64,000 nt of DNA from Rhodococcus ruber NBRC 15591 (GCF_001894945.1 NZ_BCXE01000022.1:186001-250000); one strand, 5' to 3'. Positions 32,437 to 41,663 are shown, counted from the first letter of the stretch. A program made the numbers and translations. Notes: a model not told the origin generated them from the sequence alone.

Positions 32437-33441
32437 ATGTCGGGTGGATCTGAATCCGCTGTTTCACGTGAAACCGAGACGCAGAGGACGACGGCAGCCG
32501 CGTCCGGGTCCGCCGAGGACGAGTTCTCTCCGATTCCGTACGAGGGACTCTCGCCGCTGGATACGCCGATCGGCGCCGCTGCGCACCGGGCCAGCCAGGT
32601 GCTGCACCCGAGTTCCGTGAACGCCCTCCCCAAACCGGCGCACCGTCGAGTGATCACGATCGCGAACCAGAAGGGCGGGGTCGGCAAGACCACGTCCACC
32701 GTGAACCTCGCCTCCGCCCTCGCCGTCCAGGGGCTGACCGTCCTCGTCGTCGATCTCGATCCTCAGGGCAACGCCAGCACCGCCCTCGGAGTGCCACACC
32801 ACTCCGGCATCCCGTCGAGCTACGAGGTGCTCCTCGGGGAGGTCAAGGCGGCCGACGCCGTCCAGCAGAGCCCGCACAGCGAGCGCCTGTTCTGCATCCC
32901 GGCCACGATCGATCTTGCGGGCGCCGAGATCGAACTCGTCTCGATGGTGGCACGCGAGAACCGTCTGAAGAACGCTCTCTCCGTAGCTGCGCTGGGCGAC
33001 CAGGACTTCGACTACGTCATCATCGACTGCCCGCCGTCGCTGGGTCTCCTCACCGTCAATGCGCTCGTCGCGGCGAAGGAGGTGCTCATTCCCATCCAGT
33101 GCGAGTACTACGCGCTCGAGGGCGTCGGCCAGTTGCTGCGCAACATCGAGCTGGTCCAGTCACACCTCAATCCCGAACTGCACGTCTCCACCGTGCTGCT
33201 CACCATGTACGACGGCCGCACGAAGCTCGCCGATCAGGTGGCGGAGGAGGTGCGCGCCCACTTCGGCAGCGCGGTGCTGCGCTCCGTCATCCCCCGAAGC
33301 GTGCGGGTCTCGGAAGCTCCCGGGTACGGGATGACCGTCCTCGACTACGATCCAGGTTCGCGCGGCGCGATGAGCTACCTCGACGCGGGGCGTGAACTGG
33401 CGGCACGTGGGTACCGGAACGAGAAGCAGGGGAACGAATGA
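32437..33441 (+). CDS. parA: Chromosome partitioning ATPase ParA (Soj)
   Basis: A 334-residue deviant-Walker ATPase. Walker A' is QKGGVGKTT (about residues 79-87), Walker B is [10 protein letters not shown], and there is a conserved DLDPQGN. An N-terminal extension of about 70 residues precedes the domain. The ATG at 32437 has AAAGGAG seven bases upstream. A parS site lies within codons 8-13 (VSRET). It drives segregation of ParB-parS complexes. It overlaps parB by ATGA. Confidence 0.97.
   Translation: MSGGSESAVSRETETQRTTAAASGSAEDEFSPIPYEGLSPLDTPIGAAAHRASQVLHPSSVNALPKPAHRRVITIANQKGGVGKTTSTVNLASALAVQGLTVLVVDLDPQGNASTALGVPHHSGIPSSYEVLLGEVKAADAVQQSPHSERLFCIPATIDLAGAEIELVSMVARENRLKNALSVAALGDQDFDYVIIDCPPSLGLLTVNALVAAKEVLIPIQCEYYALEGVGQLLRNIELVQSHLNPELHVSTVLLTMYDGRTKLADQVAEEVRAHFGSAVLRSVIPRSVRVSEAPGYGMTVLDYDPGSRGAMSYLDAGRELAARGYRNEKQGNE
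32460..32475. other. parS site inside parA
   Basis: TGTTTCACGTGAAACC, perfect 14-base core, within the beginning of the parA coding sequence. Confidence 0.92.
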
Positions 33442-34511
33442 GCGCGACACGCAAGGGCGGGTTGGGCCGGGGTCTGGCGTCGCTGATTCCGACCGGCCCG
33501 GCGGCCGCCCCCGGTCTCGGCAACGCTGCGGCGGACGTGATCATCGGCGACAACCGCAAGACCGCGGCCGCGGAGACCGCGTCGAAGAAGGCTGCTGCCA
33601 CCGCACCGGCGAGGTCCGGGAGCAGCCGGACCGAGGGCGCGAAAGCCGTGGGCGACGGCGGTCCGGCGCCCACCGACGCTCCCCTCCCCTCCCCCGCCGG
33701 CGCGGTCTACCTCGAGATCGACACGGACAAGATCGAGCCGAACCCGCGACAGCCCCGCCAGGTCTTCGACGAGGAGGCGCTCGCCGAGCTCGTCCACTCC
33801 ATCCGCGAGTTCGGGCTCATGCAGCCCATCGTCGTGCGCAGGATCGACGGCGAGCGATACCAGCTCGTCATGGGTGAGCGCCGGTGGCGTGCCGGTCAGG
33901 AGGCCGGCCTCGCCACCATCCCGGCGATCGTCCGTGAGACCGACGACCAGTCCCTCCTGCGCGACGCGCTGCTCGAGAACATCCACCGCGTCCAGCTCAA
34001 TCCGCTGGAGGAAGCCGCGGCCTACCAACAGCTGCTCGAGGAGTTCGGGGTCACCCACGAGGAACTCGCGGCTCGCATCGGACGATCGCGTCCCGTGGTG
34101 ACCAACATGATCCGGTTGCTCAAGCTGCCGATCCCCGTCCAGCGGCGGGTGGCGGCGGGTGTGCTGTCCGCGGGGCATGCCCGCGCCCTGCTGTCCCTCG
34201 AAGCCGGGTCCGACGCGCAGGAGGTTCTCGCGGCGCGCATCGTCGCCGAGGGCCTCTCCGTCCGCGCCACCGAGGAAGCGGTCATGCTGGCGAATCGCGG
34301 CGACGGGAAGGACCCCGCACCGCAGCAGCGTCGCAAACCCATCCAGATGCCCGGCCTGCAGGACGTCGCGGAGCGCCTGTCCAATTCCTTCGACACCCGT
34401 GTCACGGTCAGCCTCGGCAAGCGCAAGGGCAAGATCGTCGTGGAGTTCGGTTCGGTCGACGATCTGGAGCGGATCGTGGCGATGATGGAAACTCAGGCCG
34501 ACCCCTCTTGA
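33438..34511 (+). CDS. parB: Chromosome partitioning protein ParB (Spo0J)
   Basis: A 357-residue CTPase/DNA clamp. The N-terminus begins with the ParA-stimulating basic motif ([13 protein letters not shown]), followed by an Ala-rich linker. The CTP-binding domain contains [14 protein letters not shown] and the signature GERRWRA. The HTH domain ([26 protein letters not shown]) reads parS, and a C-terminal dimer domain closes the protein. It spreads from the parS sites described here. Confidence 0.97.
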   Translation: MSATRKGGLGRGLASLIPTGPAAAPGLGNAAADVIIGDNRKTAAAETASKKAAATAPARSGSSRTEGAKAVGDGGPAPTDAPLPSPAGAVYLEIDTDKIEPNPRQPRQVFDEEALAELVHSIREFGLMQPIVVRRIDGERYQLVMGERRWRAGQEAGLATIPAIVRETDDQSLLRDALLENIHRVQLNPLEEAAAYQQLLEEFGVTHEELAARIGRSRPVVTNMIRLLKLPIPVQRRVAAGVLSAGHARALLSLEAGSDAQEVLAARIVAEGLSVRATEEAVMLANRGDGKDPAPQQRRKPIQMPGLQDVAERLSNSFDTRVTVSLGKRKGKIVVEFGSVDDLERIVAMMETQADPS

Positions 34512-34568
34512 CGCCTCGGCACGTCAGGACGACAGTCGAGGATACGGACATGGAGGCTGAGTAACCCA

Positions 34569-35258
34569 GTGTCGACTCGAGTCACAACACTCACCCTGGG
34601 CGGACTGGACCAGCTGTCGGCACACGCCCGACGCTGTGTGTTCTGGGAGATGGATCCCGCGGCGGTACGCGACGCGGGCGGGTTCTACGATCCGGAGTTC
34701 GAGAAGGAAGCGTGGCTGTCGATGGTCATGCTCCAGTGGGGTTCCTGCGCCCAGGTCGCCACGCTCGACGACAAGCCCGCCGGCAGCGCGTTCTATGCCC
34801 CACCGAACATGGTGCCGCGCGCCCACCTGTTCCCGACCTCCCCGGTGAGCGCCGATGCGATCCTGCTGACCACCGTCCGGATCGAGCCGCTCGCGGAGGA
34901 CAGCGACCTCGGCGCGGGACTGATCCGCGCCGTGATCTCCGACCTGGTCCGCCGCAACGTGCGCGCGATCGAGGCCTTCGGGTACCGGTCCGCCGGCGAG
35001 GAGGAGAGCGATGTCCCCGGCGCAACGGCGGCCCGGGACTGCTCCCCCGCCGAATGCATGATCGAGGCCGGATTCCTCGAGGACATGGGGTTCGAGGTTG
35101 TCGCCCACCATCACCGCTTCCCCAGGCTGCGACTCGAACTCGATCGCGATCACGAGTGGAAGATCGGCGTGGAAGCGGCCCTGGACCGGCTGCTCGAGGA
35201 GGCCGCACTCACCGTCGCGGGCATCTCGGACCGCACGCCCGTCGGGGCGGCCCGCTGA
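34569..35258 (+). CDS. GNAT-like protein (Rv3916c-like)
   Basis: A 229-residue protein at the position of Rv3916c, annotated in relatives as an acetyltransferase. A GNAT-like core is suggested by VATLDDKPAGSAFYAPP and LLTTVRIEPLAEDSDLGAGLIRAVISDLVRRNVRAIEAFG, and by the late CMIEAGFLEDMGFEVVAHH. The acetyl-CoA loop is not canonical, so activity is uncertain. GTG start at 34569, 57 bases after parB; a GGAGG lies rather far upstream (12 bases). It is convergent with cwlM, with a shared hairpin at the end. Confidence 0.8.
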   Translation: MSTRVTTLTLGGLDQLSAHARRCVFWEMDPAAVRDAGGFYDPEFEKEAWLSMVMLQWGSCAQVATLDDKPAGSAFYAPPNMVPRAHLFPTSPVSADAILLTTVRIEPLAEDSDLGAGLIRAVISDLVRRNVRAIEAFGYRSAGEEESDVPGATAARDCSPAECMIEAGFLEDMGFEVVAHHHRFPRLRLELDRDHEWKIGVEAALDRLLEEAALTVAGISDRTPVGAAR

Positions 35259-35275
35259 GCGAACCGCTCAGCGGG
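35251..35275. terminator. Bidirectional hairpin overlapping two stop codons
   Basis: CCCGCTGAGCG (35251-35261) pairs with CGCTCAGCGGG (35265-35275), with a 3-base loop. The stem contains the stop codons of both the GNAT-like gene (plus strand) and cwlM (minus strand), so the two converge on one compact terminator. Confidence 0.8.
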
Positions 35276-36452
35276 TCTCGGTGATCGACAGTTCCTCGGC
35301 GAGCAGTTCGGCGAAGGTGTACGTGCCGGTGGGCTGATCGTCCTGCCCCAGGAGGTAGAGGCGCTTCACGGAGATGAGAATGGCCTCGGCGATGATGTCC
35401 CGCGAACGGGGGTTGGCCAGGACCGAGGCATCCTGCGCGTTCGTGAGATATCCGAGATCGAGCTGCACGGTGGGCATGTTCGTCAGGCGCAGCAGATCCC
35501 ACGTGCGGCCGTGGCTGCGGCAGTCCCGCAGGGCCGTGCGTGCCGTCACTTCGCGTTGGATGAATCCGGTGAGCACCTGGCCGATCATCGACTCGGAGCC
35601 GTGCGCGTTGCCGTAGTGGAAGCTTGCGATGCCGCTCGCGGCCGGGTTGGGGCTGCTGTCGCAGCGGAGGGAGATCATCAGATCGGCGCCGAACGCGTTG
35701 GAGGTTCCGGCTCGCTCGATGTTCGACGGATTCGCGTGGTACGGCCGGGAGAGGAAGGTCTCCATTCCCGTCGCGGCCATGCGGCCCTCGAGGCGTCGAG
35801 CGAGGTCCCACAGGATGTCGGCCTCGGAGATGTCGCCGTGTGGGCTGCGCACGATGATTCCGTGGTCGCGCCCGCCGAGGCCGGGGTCGATGACGATGCG
35901 TTTGCCGCTCAGATGCGGACCGGACCGGCGGACGATCTCCTCTTCGCTGATGGCGTGCGGAGACCCACCGGTGACGCGGGTGCCGAGCAGCTCCAGCGAG
36001 CGGAGGGTCTCCGGGCCGCAGATACCGTCGGGCGCGAGACCGATCTCCCGCTGGAAGGAACTCAGCGCCTCGTGGGTGCGCGGTCCGAAGTAGCCGTCGA
36101 CCCGGTCCACGTAGAACCCGAGGTCCTGTAGGCGCCGCTGCAGGGTTGCGACGTCGTCGCCGTAGAGCGGGGCGGAGAGCTGATAGATGAGGGTGCGGGC
36201 GCCGAGCCGGTACGAGGCTTCCTTCAGCGACCGGTACGTGGCGGGACCGACGATGCCGTCGACGAGCAGACCACGCTGCTGCTGGAACGCACGCACCGCG
36301 CTGTCGAGGTCACGGTCGAACACCGCATCGGAGCCCACCCAGCTGTCGCCGGCGGCGACGTCGGACTCGCCGTGCAGAAACCCGAGGCCGGTGAGGGTGC
36401 TCCGGATTTCGGCGACGGCAGGGCCATGGTCGCCGTAGCGCAGTCGGTGCAT
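35268..36452 (-). CDS. cwlM: CwlM, pseudo-amidase regulator of peptidoglycan synthesis
   Basis: A 394-residue protein with two peptidoglycan-binding domains (about 1-75 and 95-155; DGIVGPATYRSL, DGYFGPRTHEAL) and an amidase_3-like domain (185-375). In active amidases the zinc ligands are the His of DPGHGG, a Glu, and a His in the ISIHAN-type strand. Here these read DPGLGG (Leu192), Glu210 and ISLRCDSS (Arg263/Cys264), so two ligands are lost. No signal peptide is visible. This matches mycobacterial CwlM, a cytoplasmic activator of MurA controlled by PknB phosphorylation. ATG at 36452. It lies downstream of trxB-trxA. Confidence 0.93.
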   Translation of the reverse strand: MHRLRYGDHGPAVAEIRSTLTGLGFLHGESDVAAGDSWVGSDAVFDRDLDSAVRAFQQQRGLLVDGIVGPATYRSLKEASYRLGARTLIYQLSAPLYGDDVATLQRRLQDLGFYVDRVDGYFGPRTHEALSSFQREIGLAPDGICGPETLRSLELLGTRVTGGSPHAISEEEIVRRSGPHLSGKRIVIDPGLGGRDHGIIVRSPHGDISEADILWDLARRLEGRMAATGMETFLSRPYHANPSNIERAGTSNAFGADLMISLRCDSSPNPAASGIASFHYGNAHGSESMIGQVLTGFIQREVTARTALRDCRSHGRTWDLLRLTNMPTVQLDLGYLTNAQDASVLANPRSRDIIAEAILISVKRLYLLGQDDQPTGTYTFAELLAEELSITETR

Positions 36453-36580
36453 GTCTCGGCCCTTTCCGTGCTGCTGACCTGCTGTGCCCGGTGTTCCACC
36501 AGACCATCGTTCGATTGTCGCAGATACGCCCGGACCACGAATAATCCGGGCGCATCCGTGTCGACGTGGAAAACGGTGAT

Positions 36581-36910
36581 TCAGAGTACGTCGGCGAGGT
36601 CGCGGAGGAGGGCCGCCTTGCCCTTCGCACCGACGATGGTCTTCACCGGCTTGCCGCCGGAGAACAGGATCATCGTCGGGATCGACATGACCTTGTAGTC
36701 GCGCGCCGCAGCGGGGTTGGCGTCGATGTCGAGCTTGGCGATCTTGAGCTTGTCGGAGTGCTCCCCGGCGATCTCCTCGAGAACGGGAGCCACCATCTTG
36801 CACGGGCCGCACCAGGTGGCCCAGAAATCGACCAGTACCGGCTTGTCGGACTGCAGGACGTCCTCGACGAACGAGGCGTCGGAGATGGTGACGGTGTTCT
36901 TGTCGGCCAC
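36581..36910 (-). CDS. trxA: Thioredoxin
   Basis: A 109-residue thioredoxin with active site WCGPC (Cys34/Cys37) and the cis-Pro segment SIPTMILF. It reduces protein disulfides using electrons from TrxB. The GTG at 36910 has AGGAG five bases upstream. It follows trxB after 31 bases and is almost certainly co-transcribed from the SigH-type promoter upstream of trxB. Confidence 0.97.
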   Translation of the reverse strand: MADKNTVTISDASFVEDVLQSDKPVLVDFWATWCGPCKMVAPVLEEIAGEHSDKLKIAKLDIDANPAAARDYKVMSIPTMILFSGGKPVKTIVGAKGKAALLRDLADVL

Positions 36911-36941
36911 GATTGCTCCTACTCGATGAAGGGGGAAGGGA

Positions 36942-37910
36942 TCAGTATCCGGCGTTGACGGTGATCGGGTGGTGGTCCGGCAGTTCGGCGAGCCAGCGCT
37001 CGGCGTCGAGCGAGGCGGAGCAGCCGGTGCCGGCGGCGGTGATCGCCTGGCGGTAGATGTGGTCGACGAGGTCGCCGGCGGCGAACACACCGGGCAGGTT
37101 GGTGGCGGTGGTCGGCTGCTGCACCTTCACGTAGCCGGCGTCGTCGACGTCGACCTGTCCGCGGACGAGTTCGCTGCGGGGATCGTGGCCGATCGCGACG
37201 AACATGCCGGTCACCGGGAGAGTGCTGCGTTCGCCGGTGACGGTGTCCTCCAGGACCAGACCGGTGACGGAGGTATCGCCGAGCACCTCGACCGGCTTGG
37301 CGTTGGTGACGATGCGGATCTTCTCGTTCGCGCGGGCGCGGTCGAGCATGATCTTGGAGGCGCGGAACTCCTCACGACGGTGGACGAGGGTGACGCTGCG
37401 GGCGAAGCGGGTCAGGAAGGTCGCTTCCTCCATGGCGGAGTCGCCACCGCCGACGACGGCGATGTCCTGGTCGCGGAAGAAGAAGCCGTCGCAGGTGGCG
37501 CAGGCGGACACACCGCGTCCGAGGAGCTGTTCCTCGCCGGGGATGCCGAGGTAGCGGGCGGCGGCGCCCATCGCGAGGATGACGGCGCGGGCCTGGTAGG
37601 TCTGTCCGTTGGCGACGACCTTCTTGACGTCGCCGGTCAGGTCGAGTTCGTCGACGTCCTCGGAGCGGATGTCGGCGCCGAAACGCAGGGCCTGCTCACG
37701 CATCTGATCCATCAGGTCCGGCCCCATGATGCCCTCGCGGAAGCCCGGAAAGTTCTCGACTTCGGTGGTGGTCATCAGGGCGCCGCCGAACTGGGTTCCT
37801 TCGAACAGCAACGGCTTCAGTTCGGCACGGGCGGCGTAGATCCCGGCGGTGTATCCGGCCGGGCCCGAACCGACGATGACAAGGTCGTGGATCGTGGAAT
37901 CAGTGGTCAT
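36942..37910 (-). CDS. trxB: Thioredoxin-disulfide reductase
   Basis: A 322-residue FAD/NADPH enzyme. The FAD motif is [15 protein letters not shown] (14-28), the redox-active pair is Cys137-Ala-Thr-Cys140 (SACATCDG), the NADPH motif is [12 protein letters not shown], and the second FAD motif is [10 protein letters not shown]. The start is ATG at 37910. A 5' leader of about 110 bases contains three copies of a 16-base repeat. Confidence 0.97.
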   Translation of the reverse strand: MTTDSTIHDLVIVGSGPAGYTAGIYAARAELKPLLFEGTQFGGALMTTTEVENFPGFREGIMGPDLMDQMREQALRFGADIRSEDVDELDLTGDVKKVVANGQTYQARAVILAMGAAARYLGIPGEEQLLGRGVSACATCDGFFFRDQDIAVVGGGDSAMEEATFLTRFARSVTLVHRREEFRASKIMLDRARANEKIRIVTNAKPVEVLGDTSVTGLVLEDTVTGERSTLPVTGMFVAIGHDPRSELVRGQVDVDDAGYVKVQQPTTATNLPGVFAAGDLVDHIYRQAITAAGTGCSASLDAERWLAELPDHHPITVNAGY

Positions 37911-37924
37911 GCGAGCCTTCCGGT

Positions 37925-37972
37925 GTCTGCTGGTGCTTCTGTCTGCTGGTGCTTCTGCCTGCTGGTACTTCG
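37925..37972. repeat. Three tandem 16-base repeats in the trxB leader
   Basis: GTCTGCTGGTGCTTCT occurs twice perfectly (37925-37940, 37941-37956), followed by a third copy with three changes (37957-37972). They lie between the predicted SigH promoter and the trxB start, so they are transcribed as leader. Confidence 0.85.
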
Positions 37973-38029
37973 ATGACGGACGAGCCCGAAGGCCCGTGAC
38001 CGGGACGTCAGTGGTCCACAACATGGGTC

Positions 38030-38055
38030 AACACCAGGGTAAGGGGTGTTGTTCC
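38030..38055 (-). promoter_or_regulatory. SigH/SigR-type promoter for trxB-trxA
   Basis: On the minus strand GGAACA (38055-38050), a 16-base spacer, then TGTT (38033-38030). This matches the actinobacterial SigH/SigR pattern GGAAYA-N16-17-CGTT apart from the first base of the -10 element. Thioredoxin genes are classic members of this disulfide-stress regulon. Confidence 0.65.
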
Positions 38056-38504
38056 TCGCGTGCCGTGCGTCACGCCACAGTCAGGCGTATTCTGCCCCGC
38101 TGCCGGCGGAGTGGTGGCGGGAGCCCTGGCACACAGAGGTCGAATCGTCACGTTGACGATATGGACGCTGTCAGCTCTTGCCGTCTCGTCCCGGGCATCG
38201 GGTCCTCTCCCCTCCCCCACGCGCGACCCGATGCCCGGCATGTCGACGACCGCCGATCATGTCTCCCGGGAGTCCGGGCGCTCGTACCGTCCGAGCACGG
38301 GCCGGGTCTGCACGGGATCGGGTGTGCACGGGCCGGGTGAGTGGGGTGGCGCCACGAGGTACGCGGTCGGCGCCCGGCGGGTGCCGCACCGGCGGCGCGA
38401 CCCGCTGCGCACGCGGCGCATCGGGTTCGATTCCGGAAGCGCGAATCTCGTGCGCGAACGCCGGGGTCCCGGATCGTCGGCCCCGCATCGCCGTTCAGCG
38501 TCCG

Positions 38505-39704
38505 TCAGGCGCGGTGCTCCACGTCGCGCAGGGCTTCGCGCACGACACACCGGGTGCCGGTGTAGATGGTCGGCATGCACTTGTTGCAGTGGATGCACAG
38601 CCCCTCGCGCACGTGTTCGTCCCGGAACTTGTTGACGAGAGACGGGTCCCGCAACAGCGCCCGCCCCATCGCGACGAAATCGAATCCCTCGTCGAGCGCG
38701 TTCTCGATGGTGTCGATCCGGTTGATGCCGCCGAGGAGGATGAGCGGCATGCTCAGTTCCGACCGGAACTGCCGCGCCATCGGGAGGAAGAACGCCTCCT
38801 CGAACGGGTAGACGGGGAAGAGCCTCGGTCCGTAGAACCGCAGCCCCAGTCCGACGAGCCTGGGCTGGGACGCGACGAACTCGGCCATCGGGACGTCGCC
38901 GCGGAAGAAGTACATGCCGTTGAGCAGCGAGCTGCCGCCCGTGAGTTCCATTGCGTCGATGTGACCGTCGGATTCGATCAGCCGCGCCATCGGCAGGCTC
39001 TCGTGGAGCCACAGTCCCTTCGGGACGCCGTCCGTCATGTTGAACTTGACGATGACGGCAACCGAGTCACCGGCTGCCTTTCGGACGGCCTCGAGAACGC
39101 GCCGGGGCAGCGCGGTTCGCTTCTCGAGACTGCCGCCGTAGCGGTCGCTGCGCTTGTTGAGATTCGGGCTGAGGAACGAGCTGAGCAGATAGTTGTGTCC
39201 CAGATGCACCTCGAGCGCGTCGAATCCGGCCTCGACGGCGTAGCGGGTCGCGTTCTCGTAGTCGGCGACGACCTGATCGAGTTGCTCGAGACTCGCGCCC
39301 CGCACCAGGCCCATCGCGGGGGCGCTGATGCGGGTGGACGGGGCGAGGGTCTTCGTTCCGTTGGAGATCTGGTTGGCGACGAGGCCGGCGTGACCGATCT
39401 GCGCCGAGGCGAGAGCGCCCTCGGCGTGCACGGCGTCGGTGAGTCGCCGGAGGCCGGGGACGGTGTCGCGGTCGAGGACGACGGTGTTGCGATGCACGCG
39501 TCCGCCTGGGGCGACGGCGCAGTACGCGACGGTGGTCAGGGCGGTGCCACCGCGGGCGACCTCGGCATGGAACTCGACGAGTTCGTCGGTGACGCGACCG
39601 CCGGGCATGACGCCTTCGAATGTCGCGGCCTTGAGGATGCGGTTGCGCAGGGTGAGCGGTCCGAGCCGGGCGGGCTCGAACACGGCAGGTCGCGACGAGG
39701 TCAT
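38505..39704 (-). CDS. NADH:flavin oxidoreductase (old yellow enzyme family)
   Basis: A 399-residue TIM-barrel FMN enzyme related to the N-terminal half of 2,4-dienoyl-CoA reductase. The substrate-binding pair is in LEVHLGHNYLLSSFLSPNLNKRSDRYGGS, and an FMN-phosphate motif is LGGINR...VAMGRALL. A C-terminal cysteine cluster CIHCNKC...C suggests a 4Fe-4S site, so electrons may enter through the cluster rather than directly from NAD(P)H. It is divergent from a TetR gene, which probably regulates it. Substrate unknown. Confidence 0.88.
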   Translation of the reverse strand: MTSSRPAVFEPARLGPLTLRNRILKAATFEGVMPGGRVTDELVEFHAEVARGGTALTTVAYCAVAPGGRVHRNTVVLDRDTVPGLRRLTDAVHAEGALASAQIGHAGLVANQISNGTKTLAPSTRISAPAMGLVRGASLEQLDQVVADYENATRYAVEAGFDALEVHLGHNYLLSSFLSPNLNKRSDRYGGSLEKRTALPRRVLEAVRKAAGDSVAVIVKFNMTDGVPKGLWLHESLPMARLIESDGHIDAMELTGGSSLLNGMYFFRGDVPMAEFVASQPRLVGLGLRFYGPRLFPVYPFEEAFFLPMARQFRSELSMPLILLGGINRIDTIENALDEGFDFVAMGRALLRDPSLVNKFRDEHVREGLCIHCNKCMPTIYTGTRCVVREALRDVEHRA

Positions 39705-39730
39705 GCCCCTACTTTCGATGCCAGTGGTTC

Positions 39731-39744
39731 TGTAACGTGTTGCA
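39731..39744. promoter_or_regulatory. Candidate TetR operator
   Basis: TGTAACGTGTTGCA: two 6-base arms (TGTAAC and GTTGCA, one mismatch from perfect inversion) separated by two bases, in the 81-base space between the divergent OYE and TetR genes. Confidence 0.45.
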
Positions 39745-39785
39745 ACTATAGTGCCGCGGCGTGCCGTGCGCCACAATCACCGGTG

Positions 39786-40355
39786 ATGACCACATCCGAC
39801 CGCTCCCCCACGCCCGCCGGCCGCCCCCGCGATCCGCGCATCGACACCGAGGTCCTCGCCGTGACCCGTGCGATGCTGCTCGAGGTCGGCTGGGAGCGCC
39901 TGAGCCTGCGCGGGATCGCGGCCCGCGCCGGGGTGAGCCGGGCGGCGCTGGCCCGGCGGTGGCCGTCCAAGGCGCACCTCGTGCTCGACTCGATTCTCGG
40001 CTCCGCGCCGGACCTGGCACCGATCCAGGGGACGGACCGTCGGGGCTGGATCGAGTGGGTGGTCCAGGGCAGTGCGGACCTGTTCGCCCGCCCCGACGTC
40101 CGCGCTGCCCTGCCCGGGCTCGTCGCGGCGCTCCGTGATCACGAGGATCTGCGGAACACGCTGTGGCGCAACTTCAGCGGCCCGAGCGCGGCCCTGTTCT
40201 CCGACGGCTCCGCCCGCGCCGACCTCGACGCGCGCGCCGTGCTCGTCCTTGCCGCGGGCGCGGCGATGTTCGCGAGTGTCGTTGCGGCCGAAGATGATAC
40301 GTCGTCCCTGCGGACACGGATCCTCGACCTGCTGCTGCCCGCCGCCGACGAGTGA
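39786..40355 (+). CDS. TetR-family transcriptional regulator
   Basis: A 189-residue regulator. The HTH is residues ~25-65: TRAMLLEVGWERLSLRGIAA then RAGVSRAALARRWPSKAHLV. The C-terminal ligand domain is helical. The ATG at 39786 is chosen; the frame is open far upstream but lies antisense to the OYE gene there. Divergent from the OYE gene, its likely target. Confidence 0.88.
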   Translation: MTTSDRSPTPAGRPRDPRIDTEVLAVTRAMLLEVGWERLSLRGIAARAGVSRAALARRWPSKAHLVLDSILGSAPDLAPIQGTDRRGWIEWVVQGSADLFARPDVRAALPGLVAALRDHEDLRNTLWRNFSGPSAALFSDGSARADLDARAVLVLAAGAAMFASVVAAEDDTSSLRTRILDLLLPAADE

Positions 40356-40367
40356 ACTCGTTGCGTC

Positions 40368-41066
40368 TCAGCCGATCCCGTGGACAGCCAGGGTGGCCGG
40401 ATCGGAGGCGCCACACCCGGTACCCACCACCAGCGCCGTCAACCGCGGCGACGCGGGATCGCCCAGGACCAGTGCCACCGCCTCCCGGCCGTCGAACCGG
40501 ATCGTGCGCGATCCCAGTAGTAGTCGTGACTCGTCGATCCCGTTGGCGTCGAGGCATTCTCGGAGGGCTTCCCGGTCCGACAGAGGACCGGTGTCCGACG
40601 AGCCGATCATCGCGCGCCACGTCGCCGGATCCAGTACGTCGGTGTCGGGCGCGACGGTGTCGGGAGCGACGAGGGCAGGCGCAGCTGTCGATGCCGGAAT
40701 CTCCGGACGGTCCGCGCCGCGGGCGACGACGGCGAATCCGATCGCCACCGCGGCCGCGGCCGCGGTCCCGATGCCGGCCGCAGCGAGCCGTCGGCGGCGA
40801 CGCGCGGCGGCGTCGGCGGTCAGCGCCGTATCGATCCGGGCCGCGACGTCCGGCGGGATCGACGGCCCCCCGCCGTCTTCGGCTTCACCGAGAGCCCGCA
40901 GACGGCGGCCGACGGAGTCGAGCGCGGCGATCACCGTCATGGCGTCCGGATCCCGCCGTACCGCCGGCCACAACCGGGCGGCGACATCGTCGTCCAGAAC
41001 ACCGGCGTGCAGGTCGGCGAGCAGGTCGGCAGAATACGGCGGCTGCGGCAGCTCGTCCTCGGTCAT
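40368..41066 (-). CDS. Anti-sigma factor of SigM (RsmA-like)
   Basis: A 232-residue protein at the position of Rv3912: a cytoplasmic N-terminal domain (SADLLADLHAGVLDDDVAARLWPAV), one TM segment (about 93-113), and an extracytoplasmic domain with two cysteines (ECLDANG, GTGCGA). It lies 51 bases after sigM on the same strand. In mycobacteria the homologue binds SigM. No zinc HxxxCxxC motif is visible, so it is not a ZAS-type redox anti-sigma. Confidence 0.8.
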   Translation of the reverse strand: MTEDELPQPPYSADLLADLHAGVLDDDVAARLWPAVRRDPDAMTVIAALDSVGRRLRALGEAEDGGGPSIPPDVAARIDTALTADAAARRRRRLAAAGIGTAAAAAVAIGFAVVARGADRPEIPASTAAPALVAPDTVAPDTDVLDPATWRAMIGSSDTGPLSDREALRECLDANGIDESRLLLGSRTIRFDGREAVALVLGDPASPRLTALVVGTGCGASDPATLAVHGIG

Positions 41067-41117
41067 CCGCTGTCCTCTCCGCCTCGGGTGCCCTCACCAG
41101 GATAAGACGGTCACCGC

Positions 41118-41663
41118 TCACGATCGGTTCCCCGTCTCCCGCAGGTCGCCGAGAAGCACCGCGAGCCGACGACGCCCCCGCGCGCACCGGCTCTTGACGG
41201 TGCCCTCGGGGACGCCGAGCCGTCGGGCCGCCTCGCTCACCGGCCGGCCTTCCACGTCGACCGCGACGATTGCGGCGCGCTGCTCCGGTGGCAGGGTGCA
41301 CAGCGCCGCCTCGATGTCCAGCGCAATTTCCCGCTCCGCGATGCGATTTCGTTCGTCGCGGATGTCGGTGTGGTCGTCGTACAGCGGAACGGTCGGTCGT
41401 GCCCTGTTGCGCCGGATGCGGTCCAGGCACGCGTTCACCACGATGGTGTGCAACCAGCTGCGCACCGCCGCGTTGTTCCGGAACTTCCCCGCCGTGCGAT
41501 GCGCCGACAGCAGCGCCTCCTGCAGTGCGTCCGCTGCATCCTCCGGCGAGTAGCTGGTGCGGCGCGCCACCTGCCACAGATGGTCGTAGTGCCGTTCGAG
41601 CAGGTGCGCGAACGCACGTCGGTCCCCCGCCACGTGCGCCGCCAGCAACTCGGCGTCGGACAT
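41118..41663 (-). CDS. sigM: ECF RNA polymerase sigma factor SigM
   Basis: A 181-residue ECF sigma factor: region 2 (LLERHYDHLWQVARRTSYSPEDAADALQEALL) and region 4 (LPPEQRAAIVAVDVEGRPVSEAARRLGVPEGTVKSRCARGRRRL). The ATG at 41663 (MSDAELLAAHVAGD) is preferred; an upstream in-frame extension of 11 codons passes through a run of seven Cs. The gene order sigM, anti-sigma, (insertion), trxB, trxA, cwlM matches mycobacteria apart from the inserted pair. Confidence 0.92.
   Translation of the reverse strand: MSDAELLAAHVAGDRRAFAHLLERHYDHLWQVARRTSYSPEDAADALQEALLSAHRTAGKFRNNAAVRSWLHTIVVNACLDRIRRNRARPTVPLYDDHTDIRDERNRIAEREIALDIEAALCTLPPEQRAAIVAVDVEGRPVSEAARRLGVPEGTVKSRCARGRRRLAVLLGDLRETGNRS

Larger units (their letters stand above)
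37911..38504. promoter_or_regulatory. trxB upstream region
   Basis: A 594-base gap between trxB and the OYE gene (both minus strand). It holds the tandem 16-base repeats (37925-37972) and a SigH-type promoter (38030-38055). From 38060 to 38504 I see only high-GC sequence with no supported gene. Confidence 0.6.

Noticed and set aside
38178-39785. N-terminal extension of the TetR gene through 1.6 kb
   Set aside because: It is antisense to the OYE gene; TetR similarity begins at the ATG at 39786.
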